Shown here: in pieces, positions 37,142 to 55,517 of the stretch | Layout of the letters: each line of letters begins with the position of its first letter | Numbering within the stretch: position 1 is the first letter of the stretch | Assembly: GCA_008477525.1 (NCBI GenBank) | Contig: SPDT01000003.1 | Coordinates: 3,720,001-3,784,000, forward strand | Reading direction: 5' to 3' | DNA length: 64,000 bases | Origin: Hypomyces perniciosus | Taxonomy: Eukaryota > Ascomycota > Sordariomycetes > Hypocreales > Hypocreaceae | The notes under the pieces: generated by a model | Databases searched by the model: none | Told to the model about the DNA's origin: nothing | The model's input: only the letters and a program-made list of their open reading frames with translations | Translations under genes and position numbers: made by a program

Positions 37142-37456
37142 TAATTAATAAACTAATTTTTATTTTTATAACTTTTAATATAAATTTTTTTTTTAAAATA
37201 TTTATCTTTATAATAAAACCCTATATTATTACTCATTGGAAATAAATTTATACTCAAATACCTATATAGCCTTTAACATTAATTTATTACTACATCTAGC
37301 TATATGAAACACTGACCCAGCCATAAACACTATCGCGCCCCACTTTTCTATGACCTAACCTCCCGGCCTGGTACGTATGAAGTGCTGCTCCATGGTTTCA
37401 TAGGTACAATAAAGTCAAAGCACTTACGCAATCGCGATACTCCCAATGTCGTAGCC
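37142..37456 (+). promoter_or_regulatory. Short upstream region of the RasGAP gene
   Basis: Only 315 bp separate the last transposon end from the RasGAP start codon. The first 130 bp are still AT-rich; normal composition begins near 37,290. The promoter and 5' leader must lie here or inside the transposon. No TATA or CCAAT box stands out. Confidence 0.5.
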
Positions 37457-40400
37457 ATGAACCGAGATTTAGGCCTTGTCGGTTGTCTTGTGGACAGGGT
37501 TGCCAGCAGGGTGAGCATTCAACCAAAAATTGGTAGAGTCTTCGGAGGGCTGTTCCTGCTAACGCAGCGGTGCAGTTGCCACATCGATCGGGGACCAGCA
37601 GTCAACGCCTCCAGGAGGACGACGTGTTGCATATCACGAGGTCCACGCTAGTTGAGCTGAGCAAGACCGCCGTAGACGTGATTCTCGAGTCTCTCGTGAG
37701 CCTCCTTGAGGATCTAGCGCAGCCCTACAGCTCTGTCAGCGCCCACCCAAATCATGTCCTGTCATCGGAGCTCTTCGTCTTGGCCCTCGTGGCAGACTGT
37801 TGCTCTGCGGGCTGGGCTGCTCAATGTCGTGATAATGAGATTGATACAGACCCTCATCCAGCGCCACTAGATGAAACTCTCGTTAGTCGCATCTTTGATA
37901 CACTGAAGCATCTGCTTGAACCTCTTCCCGACAATTATATGCTGCCAGCCCAGTCACTCTTCGATCAAGTATCAAGTCGCAGCATCGTTGTCCCACGCTC
38001 AGATCGTGCTCCTTCGCAAGAAGCCCATGATACCTCCCCCGATGACAATCAGCTCAGTGTCCATCTGTCCGGTTTTGACAATCATGCAAAGACGGTGGTC
38101 GAATACATCACGGCTTCCAGCTGGTCCTTTGCCTTTGACTACATTAGAAACGTTATTCACAACATCCGTACTACCGTTATGGCAGATGCAAATTCCGAAC
38201 CTTCGAGCTCTTCTCAAAGAGCCGAGAAAGCTTCCCTCGTAATTCTGCGACTTTTGTCCTTTTTCCGGGTGGATAGCTCCAAGCTTGGCTCCGTCATTCA
38301 AGAGATCTGTTCCAGCTACCTCCACTTTCGGAAGCCATATCAGAACACCGTGGCTGCAGTCATATCTCTACTCATAGCTCGATGGCTAGATCGCAAACCT
38401 CATGAATTTGTCCGTCTCCACCGTCTCCATAAGCGGCGTGATGGTGGTGCAGACACTCTCTTTGATATGACCCAAACAGTTGCAGACAATGGCCGGCGGA
38501 AACTCCAACTGTATCCACTGCAGACCACCTTGCTCTTCCTTATGCCTGATGTTTTTGATGTCGCGAGTAACTTGAGAGAGGCGAAGAGCAACAGTGTAAT
38601 AAAGAAGGTGTCATTTCTAGATGCGCTGAGAAAAGCGATGAGAAATGGAAGTGAGCAGGCCGGGTATTGCGTCATTTCTCTGCTTCGTGCTGCTCGTCAC
38701 TTTGACGCGGAAAGCGATTCTGCCCTTGTCAGTTATGCCATGGATGTCCAGGATGAAGTGCGGGATGCTGTCTTTCGTCAATCCTCTCTGAGTCTGCCTT
38801 CTCCCCAGTTTGACCAGAATATGATCACCGCGGCCTTCATTAGCCTAGCGCATCTCAATTTGGATTGTTGCGTCGATACCCTCATTGGTAGCTGTATCTC
38901 GCCATCAGCTCCGGACAGCTTCAAAATTGCGAGTGTTCAGGCATGTTGCTACTTTGCAAGGCAGCCGTATGCTCTCAAATACCACGATCTGTTTGATAAA
39001 GCACTTCTCTTTATGCAGTCACAACTGAAGGTCTGTTCCATCACAGTCATACATACAATGTTATCTCACGCACTAATGGGATCAGGCCGGGTGTGAAAAT
39101 TCGGGAGATTCAGCGAATGAGCTTTCAAGGGAGGACACGGACATGATATGCAGTATCCTTCAATTTTTTGATGCCTCCCCGGCAGCTTTATTAGAAGAAT
39201 TGTCAGGGCGGACACCAGACACAGGCTTAATTAAACCATTCCTCCTTTCTGTGTTGTCATCTGACAAGGCGATACGTCAAGCTGCAACTGGTGTTGCAGA
39301 AAGACTTTTTGCAGGATATCCAGAGGCCTTGAAATTATTCAACAAACAATGTCATTCTGGAAGTCAAGGGCTTCCAAAGGAACTATGGAGCCGGAGGTAA
39401 GCTGACTCTTTACACGAAATACTCCCAGCTAACAAGCTCCCAGTTCCAAAGTCCTCCTTAGGTTATGCGAACAAGTTGCCATCCACCGCAAGGCCTCTGA
39501 ACTGACCACTATGCATGGTTATCTTAAGGCCCGCCTTATTCTATTGAAGAATATCCCTGTACGCTGCCCCTCCCCCATGACTTCCCTACTATCGTTATGA
39601 TCTCGAAATATTGATTTAATATCTGAAGGAATTGTCCGATATTCCGGACGATGTGCTTGATGTGGCTGTTGCTTCGTCCAAACTAGAAACTGTTCTCCTT
39701 GTTTCTCTTTGCTCAGCGGACATCGATACCTGCCAGTTGGTGACATCTTGTATCGGGCTCTTTCTAGAGGAGTGCTCCTGTGTGGACAAGAGTGCGGAAT
39801 TGGCCAAGTCATCTGCCTCAGTGCTCCGTAATGGAGACATATTTCGGGAGATAGCGTCCCCTGCCTTTCGATTTACGGGGCTGGTTGCTTTCCAAAAGAG
39901 AATCCGTAATCTTTTGCGCCGTATGCAATTTCCAACCATGGGTATTCTAAATGCCTGGGAAATGGCGTTTGACCGTTGGATTCACTTGGTCAAAGAGGTC
40001 TCAACATCGCCCACGGATTCTATTGACGACAAGCTACTATCGGAATGGCGCAACTTCTCAGGTTTCCTTGCGTCTCTCGGCGGCATCTGCACTGCAGACC
40101 AGGCCATAATCCTTGAGGAGCCGTCACTTGGCGGCTTGAGATGGATTGATCGATCCTCTGAGCACTCTGAGGAGTCGCTTCTTACACGTTATCTCAGGTT
40201 GGGCATCCAGCTTCTGGCTTGTGCTAATGTGAGAGTCCGAGAGGCAATGCGAGAGATTTTGTCTAGTGAGGTATCGTCGGTTCTCTACCAGTCCTTGTTT
40301 AAGGCTTTAGAATCGGAGCTAGATGTTCTCTTCGCAGGTGTGCTCGCACCAGCTGATAAAGCTCAGGAAAGCGACATAATCTTCGCTGAGCAGGCTGCTT

Positions 40401-43400
40401 CTTTGCTGAAAACATTGGTTGAAAGGCTGGAAAGTCCTTCAGATCTTGGAGCCGCCTCATCTGTTCACCTGGGTCTCATGACTCTCAACTTCGCTAAATT
40501 TATTGACAGTGTTGCCGATACAGCAAATACCCTGCGCGTAAAGATCCGAGTATGTCAACTGTGCGAGGCCGTAACAAAAAGAAAAGAGCATTTGAATCTT
40601 CGAGACGACGTGCGCATACGAAATCAGCTTCTTGAATACACCTTTGGTTGGATAGATCGGCCGCGCTCCCCGCAATTGGACCATGGCAATGCTGGAATAC
40701 GGCAAGATGATTTGAGCAGAGTTCAAAAAGATCTTGACAAGGCTTGCTTGCGGTCACTTGCTGATCTCACATTTCGGCTGCCACTGCAGCCTTCCGACGG
40801 CCAAACGGATGCAGGTATGAGTGAAATGAAGTCTCAGATGTTTCATACATACTTCAACCGATTTCTCTCTCTTCTGAACCATGAACCACCCGAAGCAAAC
40901 CGAGCAGAGCCACCCTCAAGCGTGACTGGTCGAGACGACCTGGTATCCAATTCAGACCTGGCTATAACCATCCTCTCCAATCTTCTTAGCGCCAACATTG
41001 ACGTTGGTTTGAAGCATTCCCTTAATATCGGTTACCATGACAATGTCGAGATTCGGACCGCTTTTGTCAAGGTCCTTTACAATATATTAATCCAGGGGAC
41101 GGAATTCAGCAACCTGACAGACTCTGCTGTTAGCGAAAAATACGAGGAACTCTTAGATGTTCGTTACATAAAATCCCCACTGGCCCCTGACTGACACGCT
41201 GATCAATGGACCAAGCTACTCACAAGGGATCTATCACTCTCTGTCTCGATGAGTGCAATTTGTCCTAGCACTGAAGTCGATGAACTTACCATCTGTCTGC
41301 TGACTGTGTTTGAGCAGCGGGGCCTCACCTTTCAGCTCTTCGATGCGCTCATCAGGGCAGAAATAGAACAAACTGGTAGGATGTGATCCCGTTAATCATC
41401 TATAACATTGACTGTTACTATGGAACCCGAGCTCACTTGGTTACAGAAAATGAGGCAGAAATCTTGCGCCGAAATTGTGTCGCTACTAAGATGCTATCTG
41501 TTTATGCGAAGTGGAAAGGCTTTGCATATCTGCAAACTACTTTACACAAGGTCCTTGAAAGGCTCATGCTGACCTCGCAAGACCTTGACTTGGAACTTGA
41601 TCCAGCGAGGGTCAGCACGCCAGAAGAGTTGCAGAAGAATGCTCTTCAGCTTCAGATCGTTGCGAAAGTATTCATGGACGACATATGTGCATCCGCCCCC
41701 AATATACCGGCTTCGTTTAGGAAAATTTGCAGTATAGTAAGTTGTAACAGAGGTACACTGCGGTCCACTAAAACTATTTACATTCCGGCTAGATATCCGA
41801 TGCGGTTTTGCCTCGATTTCCAAATGCCAAATACACGGCAGTCGGGGCTTTTGTATTCCTTCGATTTTTCTGCCCGGCGATCGTGGCCCCGGAAGTGGAA
41901 GGGCTTGTTCCAACAGCACCATCGAAGGAAATGCGCCGCGGATTGTTGCTCATCGCCAAAATTATACAAAATCTGGCGAATAACGTTCTCTTCGGAACGA
42001 AGGAACCATACATGTTCCCCCTCAATCTTTTTCTTGTTCAAAACATACATGTTGTGATGGCTTTTCTACGCGAAATATCTGTAGGTTTACAGGTCTTTAT
42101 TGTCCTGCCCTATCAAGGAGGCTTACACATATAGGTGCCACCTGAACATGTTGATAATAGTGTCAGCAAAAAAATGGTCGATTTTGGGTCATGTGTAGCC
42201 TTGCACCGTTTTCTATATGACCATTGGGACCACCTCCGACAAACCCTCGTTTCCCGAGAGAGGAGAGACTATGTTAGATCGCCTGGAGAGCACACTCGCG
42301 GCCGCTCGCCGGTTTTGGAGCCCCTGCGCAATCTCATTGCAAACCTCGGGCCTCCACCACTGGCTATATCGTGGAATCGACCCTCGATCTCTACAAACAG
42401 TCCTCCCTTATACTCCCGATTCCAGAACTTCATGCTTCGTAATGCTTTCCGAAGCACAGAATCTTTTCTGACATCTAGGGCAGTGTACGACGGTGGTGAG
42501 AGCAAGGTGAGTCATCGTCGTACTTCAATATATGCTCTGTATTTGTCTCACCGACTTGCAGGATGGACTTTCAATTGTCTGTGTGATTTTGCGTCACATT
42601 GAGACCGAGAACATTGACCATGATACAATGCTCTATTGTTATCTCAAGGTAAGGTGTCAATTGTTACATTCAACATGAGTCATCACTCGACATGTTTACT
42701 CACTAAACACGCACATCCTAATTGATACCTTCGACATCTGCAATACAACAATAGAAATGCTGACTGGTATTAGATTGCTAGTAGACTTTGGCATGAACCT
42801 TTCGGCCTCTTCATCGATGCAACATGCTATAACGGACGAAATGAGCCTCGCGACGACTTCTTTAAGATGCTGGACCTCCTAACGCCGTCCGAGTTATCCC
42901 TGAATCTGGCAAGAATTTATATATATAACATGAATAGTGCCTTCAAGTAAGTTCTTGGCCATCAACTGAATTATGCGGTGTGGCTGACAACATTTATCCA
43001 GACGATGCTTCCGGCGCCTTTTACGTGTCTCCACTAAAACCGAGAGCAGTGTTTTTCATCCGAATAATGTGGAATATCACTTGATAGGAAGCCTACAGGA
43101 CTTGCAAACGCATTTTCATCTCAGCCAATTGCATCTTCCTAAGGAAACCATTAGCGTTGTTACCGACACTCGTTATATGTTTCAGCAGATTACCCGGCTC
43201 TCCAAGTCGAAAGGAAAGGTTGACGTGGTCATCAAGGTGGGAAGCCAGTTTGTTCAAGTAACGACGACAAAGAAGCAAGAGATTCTTTCCGGCCTACGTC
43301 TTAGCACGACAGTGAATGATATCTTCCGACTTGGAGAAGTAGATGAAGCGGCAACAACTATCCAGACCGAGAATGATTCTGCTTTTGCTCTTAGGGCAGA

Positions 43401-45963
43401 TGGGGGTAAGATTGTTATGTGTTTCACGAGCCCCAAGAAATCGGATGTTCTTCAAACAATTCGCGGCGCGAAGAGCAAACACGGGAAGGACGGTAGGACC
43501 TATAAGCCCTTCGAAAGGCTCATGCGGCCGCAAGACGTGCCTGGCACCTTACTCAATCTGGCACTTACCAATCTATTGAGCTCGGATCATTCGCTGAGAT
43601 TATCATCGTATAATCTACTCGGAGCACTTTGCCGAGCCTTCAAGTTCAGTGCTGCGGCTAGGCTATCATGCACTGGAGGTAGGTCTGAAAGGAAGCCCTT
43701 CGCCATGTTGATGGAACCCCGTAAATGTACTAACATACCTCCTTCTAGACCTCTCTGTTCCAATGGAGCCCACCAAATTTGTGGTTGAAATCAGCAATGT
43801 CTTGGCGAATGAAGAGCCACAGCTTACATCTGATTTCCTGACGGAGTTTTTTGTTGGCTGGGAAAGCTTCCCAGACGAACAGAAACCACTCAGTCTAGCA
43901 TACATGGCCCCCTGGCTGGCTGGCCTTCGAGCAAATGTCCTAACAAGTGAAATTGATGGTGAAAAGGGTAGAGAGAAAGTCGCTACTCTTTTTCGGAAAC
44001 TTATCGATCTCATTGTGCTAGACCAGAGTCTCTCGTATACTCTCGAGCACTTCGTTCTGCCTTCAATTGCACAGGATGAAATACTCCTGGACATATTTTT
44101 GGATGAACTTATGAAGACAGCATTGAGCTATGGCGGACACGAAGAAACATTGGATATCATATCTCAAGTCGTGGTCGGCATTGGTACCATTACGCTTCGG
44201 GGAAAGATCCTCTCGCGGCTTCGCAAAGCGCTCAACCGCTCATCACTTCGACCAACGAGATACCTCCAGGATAATCCAGTATGGGCAGAAATATGCATCC
44301 TTCTGCAGTTTTGTCTCGCCTTATCATTTGATAGTGGTGTTCAGTCTCAACTGTTCTTGCCCGAGATTTTCCACATTGTGACAATGCTAGCCAACACTGG
44401 TGATCAGAGTGTGCGTCTGCTTGTCTACAAGTTATTAGTAAACTCGATCCATGCGGTTTGCACATCATTTAACCTGGATGACGCTAAGCTTGTCAAGCTG
44501 AGGGCAAATCTTGATTTACTTTGCGAGCCTCGGGGTGACATATTCTCACCCTCGACTTCTATGCGCGATGGTGCCTCGGTCTCTACAGTACATGACTCAG
44601 GACCGACTCTAGCCGCTACTGAGAATCTAGCAGCCATCCTTTTCGATATCTGTTCTATTGCGGCCCCTTCTGTCGACATGGCAAATGCTTGGCGGTCGCG
44701 TTGGATGAGCCTCGTTGCAAGCACGGCTTTTCAGAACAACCCTGCTGTTCAGCCAAGGGCGTTCGCGGTAATGGGCTACCTAGCACGTGAGGAAGTGGAT
44801 GATGACCTACTCTACCAAGTTCTGGTTGCCCTACGACATAGCGTCAGCCAGTTTGGGGATGATGGCAACAGTGAGATGCTAGTCTCCATCATCACATCTT
44901 TGTCCAAGATGATGGCCAAGTTACCATCAGCCTCTCGGTACGGGCTTCAGCTGTTTTGGCTGGCCATGACACTCGTTCGACTCGTGCCGGCAGGCCTCTT
45001 TAACTGCACAGCCCAGTTCCTTGAAGCAATTTTGACCAATGTTGGTACCATTGGTAATGTGAGGGGCGAGAAAATGGTTCCTCTTCTTCTGCGAAGTCGA
45101 AGCCAGTTAGAGGAAGCTGCCCTACCACTAGACGATGCGTATGGCATTCATTTTGATCATGATAACTTTCACTTTGCAGTATGTGCATGTTTGGTACGAG
45201 GCCTCACGGATACTGTTACAAGGCTAACGGCAATCCGTGTTCTGTCCTCATTTCTAGAAATGGCAAACTGGGCAGAGGATTCCCCGCCGGCTAGTGTTCG
45301 TCATGCAATGCACGCCTCACCATACTTGGCCTTAATTCTAGCACGAGGTGTCGGCCATGAAGATTTCAGAGATAGCCTCTGGATGGCTGGTATTAATCCC
45401 GAAGGAGTCAGCAGCACAATCACGTCAGGTGGCCGCCAGCATATTGGTAACATAAGAGACAGAGATCTCTTGCTCATTTCCGCCATAGAGCTAGTTGACT
45501 TTCAGTACTTGGAGGAGAGCGCTCAGGCCCGAAGCCTCCAGTGGCTCAACGAGCTCGCAGTATCACGACCGACGGTCTTCATACAACTGTGAGTTGCTGA
45601 GTTGGCGATTGATTGATATTCTTGAGCTCATGAGAACCAGGTGTGGCGCCATGCCATCCATTCTGGAGGAAGTTCTTCTCCATGGTCAGGAGTCTGTTGC
45701 TCTAGATTCGGCTCACACGTTGCTTCGAACAATAACGTCCAACACCAATTACTGCGAGGCGATGGGGTCTATGCACCCTCTCACAGAGGCCTTGGATAGC
45801 ATGGGCTTTAGTGGTCTGTGGCGCTCCTCGTCTCAGGCACTTTCTGAAGACGTTAAGCGCGAATGTTTCGATTTGACAGAGAAGTTGATCGAGGTAAGAA
45901 CACACCGCTCTTCTCCCTGGATCTACAACTCTAAATCTCACCTAATAGCTTATTGTCATTTGA
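37457..45963 (+). CDS. ira1: Neurofibromin/IRA-type Ras GTPase-activating protein
   Basis: Stimulates GTP hydrolysis by Ras and so damps Ras/cAMP signalling (known for yeast Ira1/Ira2 and neurofibromin). I read 15 exons: 37457-37510, 37576-39030, 39086-39396, 39462-39558, 39629-41158, 41216-41375, 41447-41736, 41793-42080, 42135-42506, 42562-42648, 42774-42946, 43002-43678, 43749-45588, 45641-45893 and 45949-45963. All junctions keep frame and give 2533 residues, shorter than yeast Ira proteins (about 3080). The GAP domain spans about residues 1150-1395, with a probable arginine finger at R1210 (LRRN) and the signature FLRFFCPAIVAPE at 1321. A Sec14-PH-like module follows to about 1775, then helical repeat-like sequence. 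The start has context GCCATGA and no earlier in-frame ATG. Two introns (39,031 and 41,159) have weak donors (GTCTGT, GTTCGT). The last exon is four codons plus stop. Confidence 0.93.
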
Positions 45964-51903
<5,940 letters not shown>

Positions 51904-53603
51904 TTTTCGCCGCGACGCTTTCCGGTGTCTGGCACGGGCATGTGTGGTTTTGATTAGGAACTGCTCCTTGACTCAACTCAGAGGAAGCTGGTATTAGACA
52001 TAAGAAAATGGAAATCAACTTGAGAGTCTTCGTTTAGACGTGTGTCACTTATTCCCCGTATTAAGCACATAAGCATGTCAAGTCAAGGCGGCACTGTCTG
52101 GCCCAATTGCATCCACAGTATGGACCGTCAGAGCTTGAATATGACTTGGTTCGAAGTTGAAGAAATATCAGACTGATTCTGCGTGCCGTAGCGAAATATC
52201 TCAAGTTCTCTCACGCCAGGCAAAGCCAAGATGCCATCCACTCCGCTGAACCACGGAAGGTACAAAAATAACTACTACTATAGAATTCTTACAGCGATCG
52301 AGTGCATAAACACACACATACATAGCACGCTTTCCTCTTGTGGGGCCTCCTTTGGCGTACTCGGAGTGAAGGTCCAATTGAAAGACGAGTGCTCACATTA
52401 TACCCCAATGAGCCTTGATGCGAAAGATTTTTTTCATTCATTAAGTTCTTTCGGTTCTGTATAGAGAATCCTTTTTGTCTAACCCATTTTCCCCCCTGTC
52501 CCCTTCCCAGAAACGGTTCGATAAAAAGCAGTGGTACTAGTAGTACAAATGGCCCGAACCCGCTTATATATCTATGCAGTCACATCCCTTCATGCATCAT
52601 TCCATTTCCAATAGAATCACTCGACATTCCGCCGCAAGCAATCATGATGATAACGACTATAGTTCAAGAACGCTGGTGATGGTACAAAAAGTACAGTAGG
52701 GAAAAACATTCCTATAACAGGTATTAAAAAAGACGAAAAAAAAAGACGAAAAATAAAGCCAAGTATAAAATGGGTCTCCCTGTACCACTCCTTGAAGATA
52801 TAAAAAGATTTTCTTTATTCTGTACAAGATTAAATGGGCCGTGATCAAGTGAAAAGCAATGCATTTGGTGCAACTCATCCTGTTGCAAAAGAAATGATGT
52901 ATCGTATTTGCGTGGCGTCATTCGTTTCATTTTGACACGACATCGCCATAGTCAAAGAACACCGACGAGACATATGCTCTAATCGGTATGCATGGTCCAT
53001 AAGTTGGTTAAATCAACAAGAGAGTGTGTTTGTGGTGTTGTCATCAGAGCAGGGCGAGGCAGCCCAAAAGCCATGACGGCACCCATCGTCATTGTCGTCA
53101 TCTTACTCCATCCAGCAATTCGTCGATGGCAGGACACGCCAGGGCATGACGAAGGTGGGTGATGTCAGCGGTGGATGGAGGAAGCAGAGTGACGTCAGCG
53201 CTGCTCACTCGCCAACCAGGACCCTGCATCTGCAAGAGGACCCTGAGACCCACAGAGGCCCACCCGGAACGGATGCACTCTGGAGCCTAATCCCTGTGCT
53301 CCCATTGGCTCTCTGTCCGATTGACTCCGTCGAGAGTGGACCAGCCGACAGGGAGCTATGGTGCTCCTTCTCCTGCAGATGCCCAGACACATAGCATCAG
53401 ATGTCCCATGCCCCGCCGCCGACAACGTCATGCAGCATCATCCATATCTTTATTGCTCTTGCTGTCTGGCCTATTTTGCTTCCACTGAAGTGTCAATTGC
53501 ATGTATGCACTGAAAATTCATGGATATGTGTGGTGTCCTTATTTTGCAGTAGTGCCGAATTCGTACGTCCAGTGTCGCAACCCCAAGACCATGGCCGTCA
53601 TCG
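51904..53603. other. Convergent intergenic region
   Basis: Holds the 3' flanks of AROM (+) and of the zinc-finger gene (-). Short open frames occur on both strands but none has family character. A CRE-like TGACGTCAGCG lies near 53,190. No transposon ends or RNA gene were recognised. Confidence 0.6.
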
Positions 53604-55517
53604 TTAGGTTCCGCCACGTCGCCGATGCTTGCCAGGCAGCTCAACATCAGGGTGGCAGACTCGGTAGTGTCTCGTCAATGCATCTGCTCGGCTGAATGTC
53701 TTCTCCTCCGTGCACAGGTTGCAGTGTACTTTCTGTTTCCTGGCGTTGTGGATTGTATCCTCGTGTCTAGTCAGGTCATACGGTCGTGAGAAAACTGTGT
53801 TGCACGACTTTCCAGTGCTTGGGTTGATGCGGTCGCAGCGATGGGGACCGGCTTGGCTGTTGAGCAGACTTGAGGTCATACCCCCGTCTTGATGCGATCG
53901 CCCACCTCCTAGACTGTGTGTCTGCCTGTGCCCCTCGCGCTTGTGCTTTTGTAGTAGCGTCGGTGTCTCAAATCGAAGTGCACAGCCGTGATATGTGCAT
54001 GTGTATGTCCCACCGTCCGCACTTGCGCCAACAGGTCGTCCTTGTAAAGCCGGTGTGTGTCTCCCGGACTCAGCAGAGTTTGAGTCCGTCGAGCCAAGCC
54101 GCGAGATCGGTGACTCTTGGCTCGTCCGTGGCTGAGCGATGAATGGGTAACGCTGGGGCACTTGAATTCCCGTAGGCAAGTGTGCCTGCAGGCAGCCGAG
54201 TTGGCCACCGTTGGCCCCCTGCCCAAAGCTGGACGTATTGGATCCATCTGAGCTCGCGCCAACAATAACCCTACCGAATTGATCCACCCCAAAGTTGGCA
54301 GTGTTGTGGGGGAACAACGGGAAGTTCGTCTCCTCGTCCGGGTCGTTGAATTCGAGCATTGCATCCTTGGGGGAAATGGTCTGAGGTGTTCCAGTCTCGG
54401 TCTTTCCGGTTTGCTGTTGTAAGAGCTGGGCTTCATGTCTAGCCTTGTTTTGTTCGCGCATTCGCTGCGCAGAATTGAATGTAATGTTTCCCTGGCAGGC
54501 AGCCCAGTCTTGTATCGGAGACGGTGCTAATGGTGATCCGTGTCGAAAAGGAGATATCTCTCGAGATGTTGCTGATGAGGGTGAGTGGTGCACAGTGCTC
54601 AAGTGCTGGCTATTGGCGGCATTGATGCGTTGATTGAAAACATCATTATTCGGCGAGGCTGTCATATGGGTTTGCGATGGCGGTGATGACGCCGTAATGG
54701 TGAAGTTCGGACTGTAGAGCTCATCCCCATAGACATCAGTCATGGTGCGGTCGAGCTTCGGTACATTGCCATGACCTGCAGACCAAAAGTGTGAGTCTTG
54801 GTCGCCGCCTAGTGGTTGATGTTGCAATCGGTGCCTACCTTGTCTCCGCCTATCGACCGAGTCCAGCTCGCCAACCGTTGGTGTGGCCGGTGAGTCACCT
54901 GCTATAGAACTTGCCACCGAAGCGGGATGTGACCGGGTCGAGCCACTGGCAAAGTCTGGTGCAGGCAGGAGAGTGCGATCAGTACGCGGCTTGCTGCTGG
55001 GACCTGGCCCAGGTATCGTCACTGGATAGGCCATTTCAGTTACGGCGGCGTTGTCGAAATGTTGGTAGCCTGTATATGATCCCACCGGCTTCGCCAGCTG
55101 GTAATACGGACTACCAGCGTTCATGTTCATGTCGAACCCGTCACTGGTGGAATCGTTGATGGCGATTTGCGGATTTGACATGTGCTGGGGGAATGGCGAA
55201 GCCGGTCCAGCAGAGCCCAGCGAGGAAAGCGAAGATTCACGGTTGTGAGAGAAGCGTCCAAGCTTTGGTGTGAACTGAGTGGCACCTCCCCATGTGTCAG
55301 ACTGCATTAGATCCGGCGGGAAGGTGTTGACAAATGCAGTCAGACTATCGAGATGCGGTGATGAAAGTTCAGTCGGCTCCAGACGCTCAAACCCCTGGTC
55401 GTCTGGGTATTCAAAGAAGAAGTCGTCGTGCGGTTGCTCTTGGTGTCGCTGATGGGGATAATGCTGTGGTTGCTGTGAGTGTTGTTGGTATGTTGGGATG
55501 TAAGCCAGAGATATCAT
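53604..55517 (-). CDS. rpn4: C2H2 zinc-finger transcription factor, Rpn4-like
   Basis: A nuclear regulator. Rpn4 in yeast activates proteasome genes, and the role here is inferred from similarity. The N-terminal 500 residues are Q-, P- and S-rich and low in structure, with an acidic patch near residue 30. Three C2H2 fingers close the protein: CTYHGC...HKREGH (about 505-530), CDRINPSTGKSC...HEDTIH with FSRPYDL (about 560-590), and CNLC...HYRVCH with FSRADALTRH (about 599-622). The widely spaced cysteines of the second finger and the FSRPYDL motif are what suggest Rpn4. I chose the ATG at 55,517 (protein starts MISLAYIPTYQQ), because the frame continues upstream without an ATG. A probable 63-bp intron, 54,776-54,838 (GTAGGC...CTGCAG), is in frame and free of stops: 637 residues if retained, 616 if spliced. 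A leader intron with donor GTAAGTACAC near 55,637 is possible. Confidence 0.75.
   Translation of the reverse strand: MISLAYIPTYQQHSQQPQHYPHQRHQEQPHDDFFFEYPDDQGFERLEPTELSSPHLDSLTAFVNTFPPDLMQSDTWGGATQFTPKLGRFSHNRESSLSSLGSAGPASPFPQHMSNPQIAINDSTSDGFDMNMNAGSPYYQLAKPVGSYTGYQHFDNAAVTEMAYPVTIPGPGPSSKPRTDRTLLPAPDFASGSTRSHPASVASSIAGDSPATPTVGELDSVDRRRQGRHRLQHQPLGGDQDSHFWSAGHGNVPKLDRTMTDVYGDELYSPNFTITASSPPSQTHMTASPNNDVFNQRINAANSQHLSTVHHSPSSATSREISPFRHGSPLAPSPIQDWAACQGNITFNSAQRMREQNKARHEAQLLQQQTGKTETGTPQTISPKDAMLEFNDPDEETNFPLFPHNTANFGVDQFGRVIVGASSDGSNTSSFGQGANGGQLGCLQAHLPTGIQVPQRYPFIAQPRTSQESPISRLGSTDSNSAESGRHTPALQGRPVGASADGGTYTCTYHGCALRFETPTLLQKHKREGHRQTHSLGGGRSHQDGGMTSSLLNSQAGPHRCDRINPSTGKSCNTVFSRPYDLTRHEDTIHNARKQKVHCNLCTEEKTFSRADALTRHYRVCHPDVELPGKHRRRGGT

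Noticed and set aside
37382..37651. Alternative longer 5' reading frame for the RasGAP gene
   Set aside because: The frame before 37,457 has no ATG, and reading through intron 1 destroys the match of exon 2 (LPHRSGT) to the family N-terminus.
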